Below are positions 31,038 through 40,321 of a stretch of DNA of 55,352 nucleotides, piece after piece. Origin of the DNA: Tannerella sp. (lineage in GTDB: Bacteria > Bacteroidota > Bacteroidia > Bacteroidales > Tannerellaceae); NCBI GenBank assembly GCA_031258835.1, contig JAIRMH010000344.1, positions 1-55,352 of the forward strand. The letters run 5' to 3'. The position numbers and the translations under genes were made by a program. Each line of letters opens with the position of its first letter. Within the stretch, counting starts at the first letter, position 1. Below the pieces are notes generated by a model. It had not been told where the DNA came from and ran no database searches. It saw only the letters and a list, made by a program, of their open reading frames with translations.

Positions 31038-32831
31038 ATGATGGAAAAAAAAGAAGGCAGGTTTCACAAGTTTCTGCTCTGGCGTCAGAAACATATCAAC
31101 GAACGGACATTCGTGCTGATAATCAGTTTTATGGTAGGATTAGGCGCAGCCTTAGCCGCCATAATACTAAAAAGTACGATTCATTTCATACAGGTACTGC
31201 TTACCGCCGACCTGCAGGAAGGAGCAAACTATTGGTTGCTGATCTATCCCGTTACAGGCATTTTGATGGCGGGACTGTTTGTTAAGTATATTGTCCGCGA
31301 CGACATCAGCCATGGGGTTACAAAAATACTTTTTGCTATTTCGCAGCGTAAAAGCCGTATTAAACCGCACAATATGTGGTCGTCTTTAGTGGCAAGTACG
31401 TTTACCATCGGCTTTGGCGGTTCTGTCGGCGCCGAGGCGCCTATCGTACTGACAGGAGCAGCGATAGGGTCGAATCTCGGACGGGCGTTCCGCCTAGAAC
31501 AAAAGACGCTGATGCTGCTGGTAGGATGCGGCGCTGCCGGGGCTATCGCAGGCATTTTCAAAGCGCCTATCGCCGGGCTTGTTTTCGTGATAGAAGTGTT
31601 GATGCTCGACCTTACAATGACCTCCGTACTGCCGCTCCTTATATCTTCCGTTACGGCAGCTACAATATCGTATATCTTCACGGGAACAGAGGCGATGTTC
31701 AAATTTTCCCAGACCGAATCTTTCCTTATCGAACGCATTCCGTATGTACTTTTTCTGGGTATATTCTGCGGCCTCGTCTCGTTATATTTCACAAGAGCGA
31801 TGATAAAAATCGAAGAATTATACCGTAAACTGAAGCGTTACTGGCTAAAATTCGTTGTCGGCTCAGCGATCCTGAGCGTCCTGATATTCCTGTTCCCGCC
31901 GCTGTACGGAGAAGGATATAATACTATCGAATCGCTCCTTGAAGGTAATTTTATGCACTTGTCGGGACAAAGCCCCCTTAATGCCGTCCATATTAATTAT
32001 TGGGGCATTGTCATCTTCTTATTTCTCATTTTATTGACCAAAGTATTCGCTTCGAGCGCTACGAATAGCGGGGGCGGCTGCGGAGGTATATTCGCGCCAA
32101 GTCTTTACCTCGGATGTATTGCCGGATTCGTTTTTGCACATACATTAAATTATTTTGAAATATCCGCTTCGTCATTATCGGAAAAGAATTTCGCTCTCAT
32201 GGGGATGGCGGGCGTCATGGCGGGCGTCATGCATGCGCCCCTGACAGGAGTGTTCCTGATTGCCGAACTTACGGGAGGGTACGACTTGTTCTTGCCGTTG
32301 ATGATTGTCTCCATCAGCTCTTACGCTACCATCATCACCTTCGAACCGCATAGCATCTATTCGGTGAGGTTAGCGAAAAAAGGAGAGTTGATGACACATC
32401 ATAAAGACCAGGCGGTACTCACTTTGTTGAAAATGGACAGTGTTATCGAAACGGATTTCATCAAAGTAACCCCGTACATGTCGCTGGGAGATATCGTGAA
32501 AAATGCCATCGCACAGAGTTCCCGCAGTATGTTCCCGGTTGTAAAAGACGATAATAAATTGATAGGAATCGTATTAGTCGATAACATCAGGAATATCATG
32601 TTCCGCCCCGAACTTTACAATCGCTTTTATGTATCGCGTTTTATGGTTTCCCCGCCGGCAAAGATAACCAACGATATGCCCATGGAAAAAATCATGAAAA
32701 TCTTTGACGACACGAAAGCGTGGAATCTTCCCGTAGTGGATAAGGACGGCCATTATCTCGGCTTTGTCTCCAAATCAAAAATATTCAACGCATACAGGGA
32801 AGTGCTTGTTGAAACATTTTCCGGAGATTGA
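31038..32831 (+). CDS. Chloride channel (ClC) family protein with C-terminal CBS domains
   Basis: GGSVGAEAPIVLTGAAIGSNLG, GAAGAIAGIFKAPIAGLVFVIE, NSGGGCGGIFAPSLYLGC; CBS pair at C-terminus; AAGGAG upstream of ATG 31038. Confidence 0.95.
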   Translation: MMEKKEGRFHKFLLWRQKHINERTFVLIISFMVGLGAALAAIILKSTIHFIQVLLTADLQEGANYWLLIYPVTGILMAGLFVKYIVRDDISHGVTKILFAISQRKSRIKPHNMWSSLVASTFTIGFGGSVGAEAPIVLTGAAIGSNLGRAFRLEQKTLMLLVGCGAAGAIAGIFKAPIAGLVFVIEVLMLDLTMTSVLPLLISSVTAATISYIFTGTEAMFKFSQTESFLIERIPYVLFLGIFCGLVSLYFTRAMIKIEELYRKLKRYWLKFVVGSAILSVLIFLFPPLYGEGYNTIESLLEGNFMHLSGQSPLNAVHINYWGIVIFLFLILLTKVFASSATNSGGGCGGIFAPSLYLGCIAGFVFAHTLNYFEISASSLSEKNFALMGMAGVMAGVMHAPLTGVFLIAELTGGYDLFLPLMIVSISSYATIITFEPHSIYSVRLAKKGELMTHHKDQAVLTLLKMDSVIETDFIKVTPYMSLGDIVKNAIAQSSRSMFPVVKDDNKLIGIVLVDNIRNIMFRPELYNRFYVSRFMVSPPAKITNDMPMEKIMKIFDDTKAWNLPVVDKDGHYLGFVSKSKIFNAYREVLVETFSGD

Positions 32832-32863
32832 AGCCCCTCTACCAGCCCAACAATTCACGAAAC

Positions 32864-32897
32864 GCCCGTATGAGGCCTCTGACTTCCTCATACGGGC
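32864..32897. terminator. Perfect hairpin between convergent genes
   Basis: GCCCGTATGAGG - 10 nt - CCTCATACGGGC (12-bp arms); no strong T-tract. Confidence 0.5.
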
Positions 32898-32934
32898 AAT
32901 ACATGGGCGGTGTTGAGGATGGCCGACGCCCCCC

Positions 32935-33368
32935 TCAACCATATAACCGCTCATGATGGCAAATGAGGAGGTCGCCGTTGTCGTCGTGCAGATGCATGCC
33001 GATAATAAACGCTCCAGACGTTCGGAAAAAAGTAAACCGTTCGAGACTATCCCCCATGGATAACCGCGCCGGTATAATTCTCGTCCACATTGTTCCAGGT
33101 CGGGACGTAATAAGGCTTCTCCTCCCGTAAAAATAATAAGCAGTTTGTTGGGATTTACAAACGGTGTAATTTCATCAATCACCCTCAGGAAATCGGCGGC
33201 AGGCATATCCGCAACGGACGATGATACGCGACAATCGCTGCCGCAATGCAGGCAAGCCGCATTACATCTTAATGTACATTCCCAGAAAAGCGTCCTTAAT
33301 TCGTGCATCAACAGGCGTTTGTTCCAGCCGAGATATCGTTTTTTGCTGGTAAATGAACGCAATACCAT
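32935..33368 (-). pseudogene. Radical SAM enzyme (rSAM/lipoprotein-system-like), internally deleted and frameshifted
   Basis: N-terminal HELRTLFWECTLRCNAACLHCGSDC...IFTGGEALLRPDLEQC...GYPWGIVSNGLLFSERLERLLSA, then in another frame GMHLHDDNGDLLICHHERLYG* (33000-32935), resembling the end of a SPASM domain. Confidence 0.7.
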
Positions 33369-33424
33369 TTACGATTATTATTATACAAAGAATAACGATA
33401 TAATAAACTTTTGGCTTCATACTA

Positions 33425-34582
33425 TTATTCTTTAAATTTAAACAACAAGATTACCGGATTGTCTTCCATGGCGACATTAAAATATTCCAACTGTTGTTTG
33501 ATCTGAGGAGGCTGGTTTTCATCAGGTATTAATAAATAGATTAAATATCCCTTTTCTGCGGCCATACGGTTTACAACTGCATCGGGTTGAAAAGGAATAA
33601 AATCGTTCACGATTTTGTCCGTAAAATAGTCTTGCCCACCGAAACGTATGTAGTGATAGAAATGCAAAGGCGAATGACCTTTTCCACAACTCACCATAAA
33701 GTTGTTTCCTTCATACATAAGCAGTTTGATAAATAAAAATTTATCGTTACTTGAAGAAGAATTCATATATTCCACTTTTTGATCGTATGTGCCGTTTTTT
33801 ATTCCGTTGGGCACAGCGTGAGCGCCGGCGTCCACCGAAAAAACAGGTCTGATAGAAGTGTCTTCTATTTTGAAACACTGATTCTGCCATGCAACCGAAA
33901 AAAATATGTCATTCTGCGAATTAAACGCAAACCCATTGTTAAAATCCCATGATCGGCGTTTTTCATCCGGACGAATCTTGTCGAACAGAGGAACCAGCAG
34001 ACCGGTAACAGGATTATATGCGATGATTTCACTGCTGGTAGGCTGTCCGTCGACTGTATTCCTAAATGCTTTTGTATTAAAATAATATATATCTCCTTTT
34101 TTGGCGACCTCCCATGCAATTGTCAGAGGCACGGAAATATCCTTTATAAAGGAAAAATCGGATAAGTTATAAATAAGCAGTTTTTTTTTCTGTAAGTCAA
34201 AAATTTCCAGCGTATTTTGCGCTTCATCAATGATGAAGTCTGAAATTTCAATATATTCTCCCGGCCCCTGACCTTTTTGATGGAGCCTTCCAATAAATTC
34301 CCCATTCCGGTCAAATTTGTATATCCCGTCAAAATGAATATCTTTGATATATAAAAATTTATCTGAAATCCTTAATTGAGAGATGGCACCCAGCAAACAA
34401 CTATCCGACGTTTCCAGTTTAATCGCTTCCATACCTGTTGTAAATTCCGAAAGCGCAATAACAGTAGGCGTCCGTTCCGCAATTTCTATAACTTCCACCT
34501 CTCCGTTTTCAGATTTATTCCCCCCACAAGCCGCCCATAATAATAAGAACAAGAACGCTAATGGTTTATTAAAATATTTCAT
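33425..34582 (-). CDS. 6-bladed beta-propeller lipoprotein
   Basis: Lipobox LLLWAACGG; LRISDKFLYIKDIHFDGIYKFDRNGEFIGRLHQKGQGPGEYIEISDFIIDEAQNTLEIFD. Confidence 0.85.
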   Translation of the reverse strand: MKYFNKPLAFLFLLLWAACGGNKSENGEVEVIEIAERTPTVIALSEFTTGMEAIKLETSDSCLLGAISQLRISDKFLYIKDIHFDGIYKFDRNGEFIGRLHQKGQGPGEYIEISDFIIDEAQNTLEIFDLQKKKLLIYNLSDFSFIKDISVPLTIAWEVAKKGDIYYFNTKAFRNTVDGQPTSSEIIAYNPVTGLLVPLFDKIRPDEKRRSWDFNNGFAFNSQNDIFFSVAWQNQCFKIEDTSIRPVFSVDAGAHAVPNGIKNGTYDQKVEYMNSSSSNDKFLFIKLLMYEGNNFMVSCGKGHSPLHFYHYIRFGGQDYFTDKIVNDFIPFQPDAVVNRMAAEKGYLIYLLIPDENQPPQIKQQLEYFNVAMEDNPVILLFKFKE

Positions 34583-34646
34583 AGTCTTCTTTCATTAACA
34601 CTGGGGGAACAGGCAAATACCTTTCCGTCCAAATTACATTTAACCT

Positions 34647-34868
34647 TCAATTCGACCGACATTGACATTTATTTTGATACGCATTGCAACAGGCATAATA
34701 AGCGGACGAACAAGTTACGCTACAACCTGTAGCTACACCAGAAAATTCAGCCGATGTGGAGCAACTTGTAGATCCGGGGCCGCCGGAACTGCATGTATAA
34801 TCATCTCCGCTACTCGAACCACCGCCCGAACTGTTGCCTCCGGATAATATTAATGATTTTTTTTTCAT
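34647..34868 (-). CDS. Small Gly/Ser- and Cys-rich peptide (candidate secreted or modified peptide precursor)
   Basis: 73 aa MKKKSLILSGGNSSGGGSSSGDDYTCSS...GCSVTCSSAYYACCNAYQNKCQCRSN; 8 Cys; own upstream -7 box. Confidence 0.7.
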   Translation of the reverse strand: MKKKSLILSGGNSSGGGSSSGDDYTCSSGGPGSTSCSTSAEFSGVATGCSVTCSSAYYACCNAYQNKCQCRSN

Positions 34869-34903
34869 TGATTTGAAATTTTGATTAATTTATTAATATG
34901 CGG

Positions 34904-34911
34904 CAAAGGTA
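34904..34911 (-). promoter_or_regulatory. -7 box (TACCTTTG) for the Cys-rich peptide gene
   Basis: Minus-strand TTTTGCAATTGATTTTTTATGATTACCTTTGCCGCAT; TTTTG about 20 nt upstream. Confidence 0.5.
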
Positions 34912-35020
34912 ATCATAAAAAATCAATTGCAAAACATTTTCTTAAAATCCGCGCGGTTTTGATTTTATGCGCTTTTTTTCTATATTTGCCGCATGTTATC
35001 TTATCAGAATATACAACATA

Positions 35021-36001
35021 ATGACAAAGGAAGAACTGAAAATCGTGTTTATGGGAACGCCGGATTTTGCCGTTGCAAGTCTGCGTGCGCTTGTTGAAGG
35101 GGGATATCATGTGGCAGGCGTGGTTACCATGCCCGATAAACCCATGGGACGCCACGGGAGCACGCTTCAGATGTCGGCCGTGAAACAATATGCCGTTTCC
35201 GTCGGTTTGCCGACACTTCAGCCGGAAAAACTTAAGGACGAATCTTTTATCTGCAAATTGCAAGCGATGCAAGCCGATTTGCAAATTGTCGCGGCATTTC
35301 GTATGTTACCGGAAGTCGTATGGGACATGCCACGCTTCGGAACATTTAACCTTCACGCATCCCTGCTTCCGCAGTATCGCGGCGCAGCGCCTGTTAACTG
35401 GGCGATTATAAATGGGGAAAAAGAAACCGGGGTAACTACATTCTTTCTTACGCACGAGATTGACACCGGTCGCATTATCCGTCAGAAACGCCTGCCTGTG
35501 GCGGAAACAGACGACGCCGGAACAGTGCACGACGCACTGATGACGCTGGGCGCGAAACTTGTCGTCGAAACGACGGATCTGCTAATCGAAAACGACGGGA
35601 ACATCGCCTCCATACCGCAAGGAACGCTATATAAAGATGTACGGGAGTTGCACCCCGCACCCAAAATTTTCACCGACACCTGTCGCATCAACTGGAACCG
35701 GACGACGAACAGCATTTATGATTTCATACGGGGACTGTCGCCTTATCCGGCTGCCTGGACCGAGTTAATCTCCCCGGACGGCAAACGCATATCGGCAAAA
35801 ATATTTCAGTCGGAAAAAAGGATCGAAAACCACCGGGTTATCCCCGGCTCGATTCATACCGACGGCAAACAGATCTTAGACGTCGCCGCAAACGATGGCG
35901 TCGTCCGGATATTGTCGATCCAGTTATCAGGAAAAAAACGAATGTCGGTAAACGATTTCCTTAACGGCACAAAAATAAACAACGCCTGGCGGGTTGAGTG
36001 A
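35021..36001 (+). CDS. fmt: Methionyl-tRNA formyltransferase
   Basis: KIVFMGTPDFAVASLRALVEGG, NLHASLLPQYRGAAPVNWAIINGE, TGVTTFFLTHEIDTG. Confidence 0.96.
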   Translation: MTKEELKIVFMGTPDFAVASLRALVEGGYHVAGVVTMPDKPMGRHGSTLQMSAVKQYAVSVGLPTLQPEKLKDESFICKLQAMQADLQIVAAFRMLPEVVWDMPRFGTFNLHASLLPQYRGAAPVNWAIINGEKETGVTTFFLTHEIDTGRIIRQKRLPVAETDDAGTVHDALMTLGAKLVVETTDLLIENDGNIASIPQGTLYKDVRELHPAPKIFTDTCRINWNRTTNSIYDFIRGLSPYPAAWTELISPDGKRISAKIFQSEKRIENHRVIPGSIHTDGKQILDVAANDGVVRILSIQLSGKKRMSVNDFLNGTKINNAWRVE

Positions 36002-36006
36002 GCATA

Positions 36007-38415
36007 TCAGTTAAAAAAATCATCGAATCCGCTTTGTCTGATTCTTTTGGGACTTTCTTTTTCACTCTTCGCCGCACACGGATCTTCATAAGCTTCGGGG
36101 ATGTCGAATGTTTCCGTTTCAGAATATCCCAACACTTTATCGGCAAACACTTTTTTCAAAAAAAGAGCATATACGGGCAACGCAACATTTGCACCCTGTC
36201 CTTCCATCGTATCGAAATGTATCGACCGATCTTCGCCGCCAACCCAGCAACCGGCCACAATGTCCGGTGTGAATCCCATAAACCACCCGTCGGATTGATT
36301 TTGTGTCGTCCCCGTTTTTCCTCCCATAGCCGCCTTGATTCCATACGACCAGCGGATACTGCCGCCCGTTCCTCCGTCGACGACGCTTTGAAGCATATTG
36401 AGCATTTTATAAGTCTCGTCTTCGGGCAATACTTCGTGCATCTGCGTAGTGAATGATGCAACCGTATTTCCGTTGGCATCTTCTATGCGGGTTATATACA
36501 TAGGCTCTATGCGGAATCCTTTGTTCACAAATACCGTATAGGCGCTTACCATTTCCTCTACCGAAATATCGGGAGTACCGAGACACATCGCCACCACAGG
36601 ATCGATAGGCCCTTTGAAGCCGTATGAGCGCAGCAAACGCTCAAGCGCATAAGGAGAAAGATGCCCCATAAGATATGTCGTCACCCAGTTGGACGAATTT
36701 TGTAATCCCCATTGAAGTGTGACTTCTTCGCCGACCTTCTTATTTGTCGAGTTTTTAGGGGACCATAACACACCGTTCTCGTCAACCAGATGTTGTTGAA
36801 CGTGAAGCATCTTGTCACATGGAGTAAAACCTTCGATCATAGCCAGCGAATATACAAAAGGCTTCATTGTCGAACCTATTTGACGGCGCCCCGTCGTTAC
36901 CATATCATATTGGAAATTTGCAAAATCAATCCCCCCGACATACGCTTTGACATGTCCGTTGCGTGAGTCCATTGCCATAAATCCCGTACGCAAAAAAGTT
37001 TTATAATAGCGAATCGAATCAAGCGGACTCATAATTGTATCTTTCATCCCTCCCCAAGTGAAAACAGACATCTCCGTTTTTGTCTTAAATATACGTGCGA
37101 TATTTTCGTCGTCCATTCCGGCTTCTTTCATCGCCTTGTAGCGATACGACTGATTTACGGCACGGTTTAATATCGCATTGATCTCCTGCTCTTTTTCTTT
37201 GTTGGACATAGTATTCGGGAAGGTAAAAGGCGTGTATTTACGACCCTTTTTCTCTTTAAAAAATTTAGGCTGAAGGGTTTTCCCGATATGTTCTCCGACG
37301 GCCTCTTCCGCATATTGTTGCATACGCGAATTTAATGTTGTATAAATTTTTAACCCGTCGGTATATATATTGTAATGACTGCCGTTCGTTTTTACGTTTT
37401 TATTGCACCAACCATACATAGGATTTGTCTCCCACGAAATGGAATCTTCTTCAAATTTCGCTTGTTGCCACGACGGATAATCGCGACGCTCCGGTTTTTT
37501 GGCCACCAGCATAAGGCGGAGATATTCCCTGAAATACGGCGCCAATCCTTCTTTATGGTCGACGCGTCTATAATCAAGCAGCAACGGAAGCGTGCATAAA
37601 GAATCGCATCTTGCCTTGTCGAGATATCCGTATTTTTCCATTTGCCTCAACACGATATTGCGGCGGTTTTTAGCGCGTTCATTAAATCTCACGGGATTAT
37701 AATACGAAGGGTTTTTACACATCCCTATCAATGTTGCCGCTTCCTCTGTTTTAAGATTTTTCGGTATCGTATTAAAATAAGCCTTCGCTGCTGACCGTAT
37801 GCCAACTGCATTATTGAGGAAATCAAATTTATTAAGATACATATTGATAATTTCCTCCTTCGTGTAATATTTCTCAAGACGCACGGCAATAACCCATTCT
37901 ATCGGTTTTTGAAATATGCGTTCGGTCACGCTGCCGGCGTTTGGCGAAAACAATAGCTTGGCTAATTGTTGCGTAATCGTACTGCCTCCGCCCCCGCTTT
38001 TTTGCATCAGGATCCCGCGTTTTACGATGGCGCGTAAAAGACCTTTGGTGTCAATTCCGCTATGTCTTACGAACCTGTTATCCTCCGTTGCGATAAGCGC
38101 GTTCACCAATTCCGGCGACAAATCGCCATATTTCACAAATATCCGGTTGTCCTTGATGTAAGAATAACTCCCCAACATGACGCCATCTTCGGATATAATT
38201 TGCGAAGCGTAGCGGTCTATAGGATTCTCCAACTGTTCCAAAGCAGGCATATATCCTATATGCCCTTTGGCGATCGCCGCAAAAACAAGCGTCGCCCCCA
38301 ATAAAAACAATCCGAAACAACTCCATAATGCAACATTTATCTTTTCCCTGATTTTGGGAGTTATCTTATAACAAAAGATATTCCGTTTGCTTTTTATACT
38401 ACTTTTCTTATTCAT
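36007..38415 (-). CDS. Penicillin-binding protein 1A (transglycosylase/transpeptidase)
   Basis: LIATEDNRFVRHSGID, GGGSTITQQLAK; GSTMKPFVY, QNSSNWVT, GKTGTTQNQSDGWFMGF. Confidence 0.95.
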   Translation of the reverse strand: MNKKSSIKSKRNIFCYKITPKIREKINVALWSCFGLFLLGATLVFAAIAKGHIGYMPALEQLENPIDRYASQIISEDGVMLGSYSYIKDNRIFVKYGDLSPELVNALIATEDNRFVRHSGIDTKGLLRAIVKRGILMQKSGGGGSTITQQLAKLLFSPNAGSVTERIFQKPIEWVIAVRLEKYYTKEEIINMYLNKFDFLNNAVGIRSAAKAYFNTIPKNLKTEEAATLIGMCKNPSYYNPVRFNERAKNRRNIVLRQMEKYGYLDKARCDSLCTLPLLLDYRRVDHKEGLAPYFREYLRLMLVAKKPERRDYPSWQQAKFEEDSISWETNPMYGWCNKNVKTNGSHYNIYTDGLKIYTTLNSRMQQYAEEAVGEHIGKTLQPKFFKEKKGRKYTPFTFPNTMSNKEKEQEINAILNRAVNQSYRYKAMKEAGMDDENIARIFKTKTEMSVFTWGGMKDTIMSPLDSIRYYKTFLRTGFMAMDSRNGHVKAYVGGIDFANFQYDMVTTGRRQIGSTMKPFVYSLAMIEGFTPCDKMLHVQQHLVDENGVLWSPKNSTNKKVGEEVTLQWGLQNSSNWVTTYLMGHLSPYALERLLRSYGFKGPIDPVVAMCLGTPDISVEEMVSAYTVFVNKGFRIEPMYITRIEDANGNTVASFTTQMHEVLPEDETYKMLNMLQSVVDGGTGGSIRWSYGIKAAMGGKTGTTQNQSDGWFMGFTPDIVAGCWVGGEDRSIHFDTMEGQGANVALPVYALFLKKVFADKVLGYSETETFDIPEAYEDPCAAKSEKESPKRIRQSGFDDFFN

Positions 38416-39245
38416 GCTTTCACTATCTCTGTCCCTGTTTCTTCATCGTCGTCCTTAGGCGCTTTCTTTACGAAAAATGCACTTAATTCATATAATCCGT
38501 ATAGCGGGAAAAATACAGTGCCAAGCGTAAACGGATCGCTGCCTGGAGTAATAAATGCCGCTAACACTAATAATCCGGCAATAGCATAACGACGGTATTT
38601 GTTGAAAAATGAACGGGTAAGCAGACCCAATTTCGATAATAACCATGAAATTAACGGCATCTCAAAAATGATACCCATTAAGAATATCATCATGACAAAG
38701 GTGTCTATGTACGATTCCAGCGACACTTGTTCCGCAATGGCGTCGCTTAACCGATAGGTGGCGAGAAAACGCAATGTCATGGGAAAAACAAAGAAATAAC
38801 CAACGGCACAACCTATAAAAAACATGATCGTACCAAAGAAAAAAGCCCATCTTATATTCTTCCTTTCATGATCGTATAATGCCGGACTGATAAACTTCCA
38901 AATCTCATATACAAGATATGGAAACGTGAATAACAACGCCAGCCAAAATGATGTTGACATATGAAAAAAAAACGGAGATGCAAGCTTTACGTTGAAAATG
39001 TTCACTAAATAAGTGTCGTCGCAGAAATCCGGCATAAACGGTATCGCGGCCGTTAACTTGCATAACGCCCTGTATAAAATGAAATCGGAACGCGTTGGCG
39101 CCAGAATAACGGAATCAAACAATTCATACATAGAAATAAATGCACCTATAGCGAAAACTATAAGTGCAATAACGCACCTGAATAATGTCCAGCGCAAGGT
39201 CTCCAAGTGCTCCCAGAAAGACATCTCATCCTGCTGTTGCAACAT
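38412..39245 (-). CDS. tatC: Sec-independent protein translocase TatC
   Basis: MSFWEHLETLRWTLFRCV; six-TM pattern; FEMPLISWLLSKLGL. Confidence 0.95.
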   Translation of the reverse strand: MLQQQDEMSFWEHLETLRWTLFRCVIALIVFAIGAFISMYELFDSVILAPTRSDFILYRALCKLTAAIPFMPDFCDDTYLVNIFNVKLASPFFFHMSTSFWLALLFTFPYLVYEIWKFISPALYDHERKNIRWAFFFGTIMFFIGCAVGYFFVFPMTLRFLATYRLSDAIAEQVSLESYIDTFVMMIFLMGIIFEMPLISWLLSKLGLLTRSFFNKYRRYAIAGLLVLAAFITPGSDPFTLGTVFFPLYGLYELSAFFVKKAPKDDDEETGTEIVKA

Positions 39246-39267
39246 AACTACGCTTCATTTCTTTGTG

Positions 39268-39459
39268 TTATTTATTTGTCGTATCATCGGCCTTTATATC
39301 GTCCTCAACTCCTTTTACGCCCTCTTTGAAATTTTTAATGCCTTTACCAAGACCTTTCATCAGTTCCGGAATCTTCTTCCCTCCAAACAACAAAAGGATT
39401 ACAATTGCAATAATAATAATTTCCGGCGCACCCAGATTTTGTAAAAATAATAAATTCAT
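39268..39459 (-). CDS. tatA: Twin-arginine translocase TatA/TatE family subunit
   Basis: [39 protein letters not shown]. Confidence 0.95.
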   Translation of the reverse strand: MNLLFLQNLGAPEIIIIAIVILLLFGGKKIPELMKGLGKGIKNFKEGVKGVEDDIKADDTTNK

Positions 39460-39563
39460 AGTTTATTCTCCTTTATAAAGTTTCATGTTTATTTTGTCGG
39501 GCAAAGATACAATGAGAAAATGATATAACCGCTAAAAAACATTTTTTAACGAAAAAAATTTTG

Positions 39564-39596
39564 TCGCTAATTGTAATCATTGTAATTTTGTAGCGA
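39564..39596 (+). promoter_or_regulatory. ahpC promoter with inverted repeat spanning the -7 box
   Basis: TCGCTA (39564-39569) ... TAGCGA (39591-39596); TAATTTTG at 39583-39590; direct ATTGTAAT repeats inside. Confidence 0.5.
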
Positions 39597-39637
39597 TTTC
39601 AAAAAAATAATACTTTAACAAATTAATATTTACAATT

Positions 39638-40204
39638 ATGACACCGATTATTAATTATTACATTCCCGAGTTTAAGGTAAACGCCTACCACAATGGCGAG
39701 TTTAAAACAGTGACAGACAAAGACGTGAAAGGAAAATGGGGCATATTTTTCTTCTATCCGGCGGATTTCACATTCGTATGTCCTACAGAGTTGGAAGATA
39801 TGGCAGAAAACTATGCCAAATTCAAAGAATTAGGCGTTGAAATTTATTCTGTAAGTACGGACACTCATTTTGTACATAAAGCGTGGCACGATGCATCCGC
39901 AAGTATCAAAAAGATTCGGTATCCGATGCTTGCCGACCCGACGGGCACACTTACAAGGGCTTTTGGCGTACATATTGAAGAAGACGGCATTGCCTACAGA
40001 GGAACTTTTGCTTTTAACCCGGAAGGGCAAATTAAGATATGCGAAATTCATGATAACGGGATCGGGCGTAATGCCTCCGAATTGCTCCGCAAAATTGAAG
40101 CAGCCATATTCGTATCGGAACATCCCAATGAAGTTTGTCCCGCCAAATGGAAAAAAGGCGATCAGACATTGAAGCCTGGTATCGATTTAGTCGGGAAAAT
40201 TTAA
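39638..40204 (+). CDS. ahpC: Alkyl hydroperoxide reductase subunit C (peroxiredoxin)
   Basis: FFYPADFTFVCPTELEDMAENY; C-terminal EVCPAKWKKGDQTLKPGIDLVGKI. Confidence 0.97.
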   Translation: MTPIINYYIPEFKVNAYHNGEFKTVTDKDVKGKWGIFFFYPADFTFVCPTELEDMAENYAKFKELGVEIYSVSTDTHFVHKAWHDASASIKKIRYPMLADPTGTLTRAFGVHIEEDGIAYRGTFAFNPEGQIKICEIHDNGIGRNASELLRKIEAAIFVSEHPNEVCPAKWKKGDQTLKPGIDLVGKI

Positions 40205-40236
40205 CGACTTGTTTACTCGATAATTATATTGTAAGG

Positions 40237-40273
40237 AAGGGGTTGCTTCGGTCACTCAGAAGCAACCCCTTTT
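40237..40273 (+). terminator. Rho-independent terminator/attenuator between ahpC and ahpF
   Basis: AAGGGGTTGCTTC - GGTCACTCA - GAAGCAACCCCTT followed by TT; 11-bp perfect core stem. Confidence 0.85.
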
Positions 40274-40321
40274 ATTAATCTCGGATTTTACTTTTTAAAA
40301 ATCACCTGAATAAAGAATATT

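Noticed and set aside
31376-31828. 150-aa ORF in another frame within the ClC gene
   Set aside because: Arg-rich shifted-frame translation typical of spurious ORFs.
34662-34847. Plus-strand ORF opposite the Cys-rich peptide
   Set aside because: Antisense to the peptide gene, which has a promoter and a plausible leader; the plus-strand product is low complexity.
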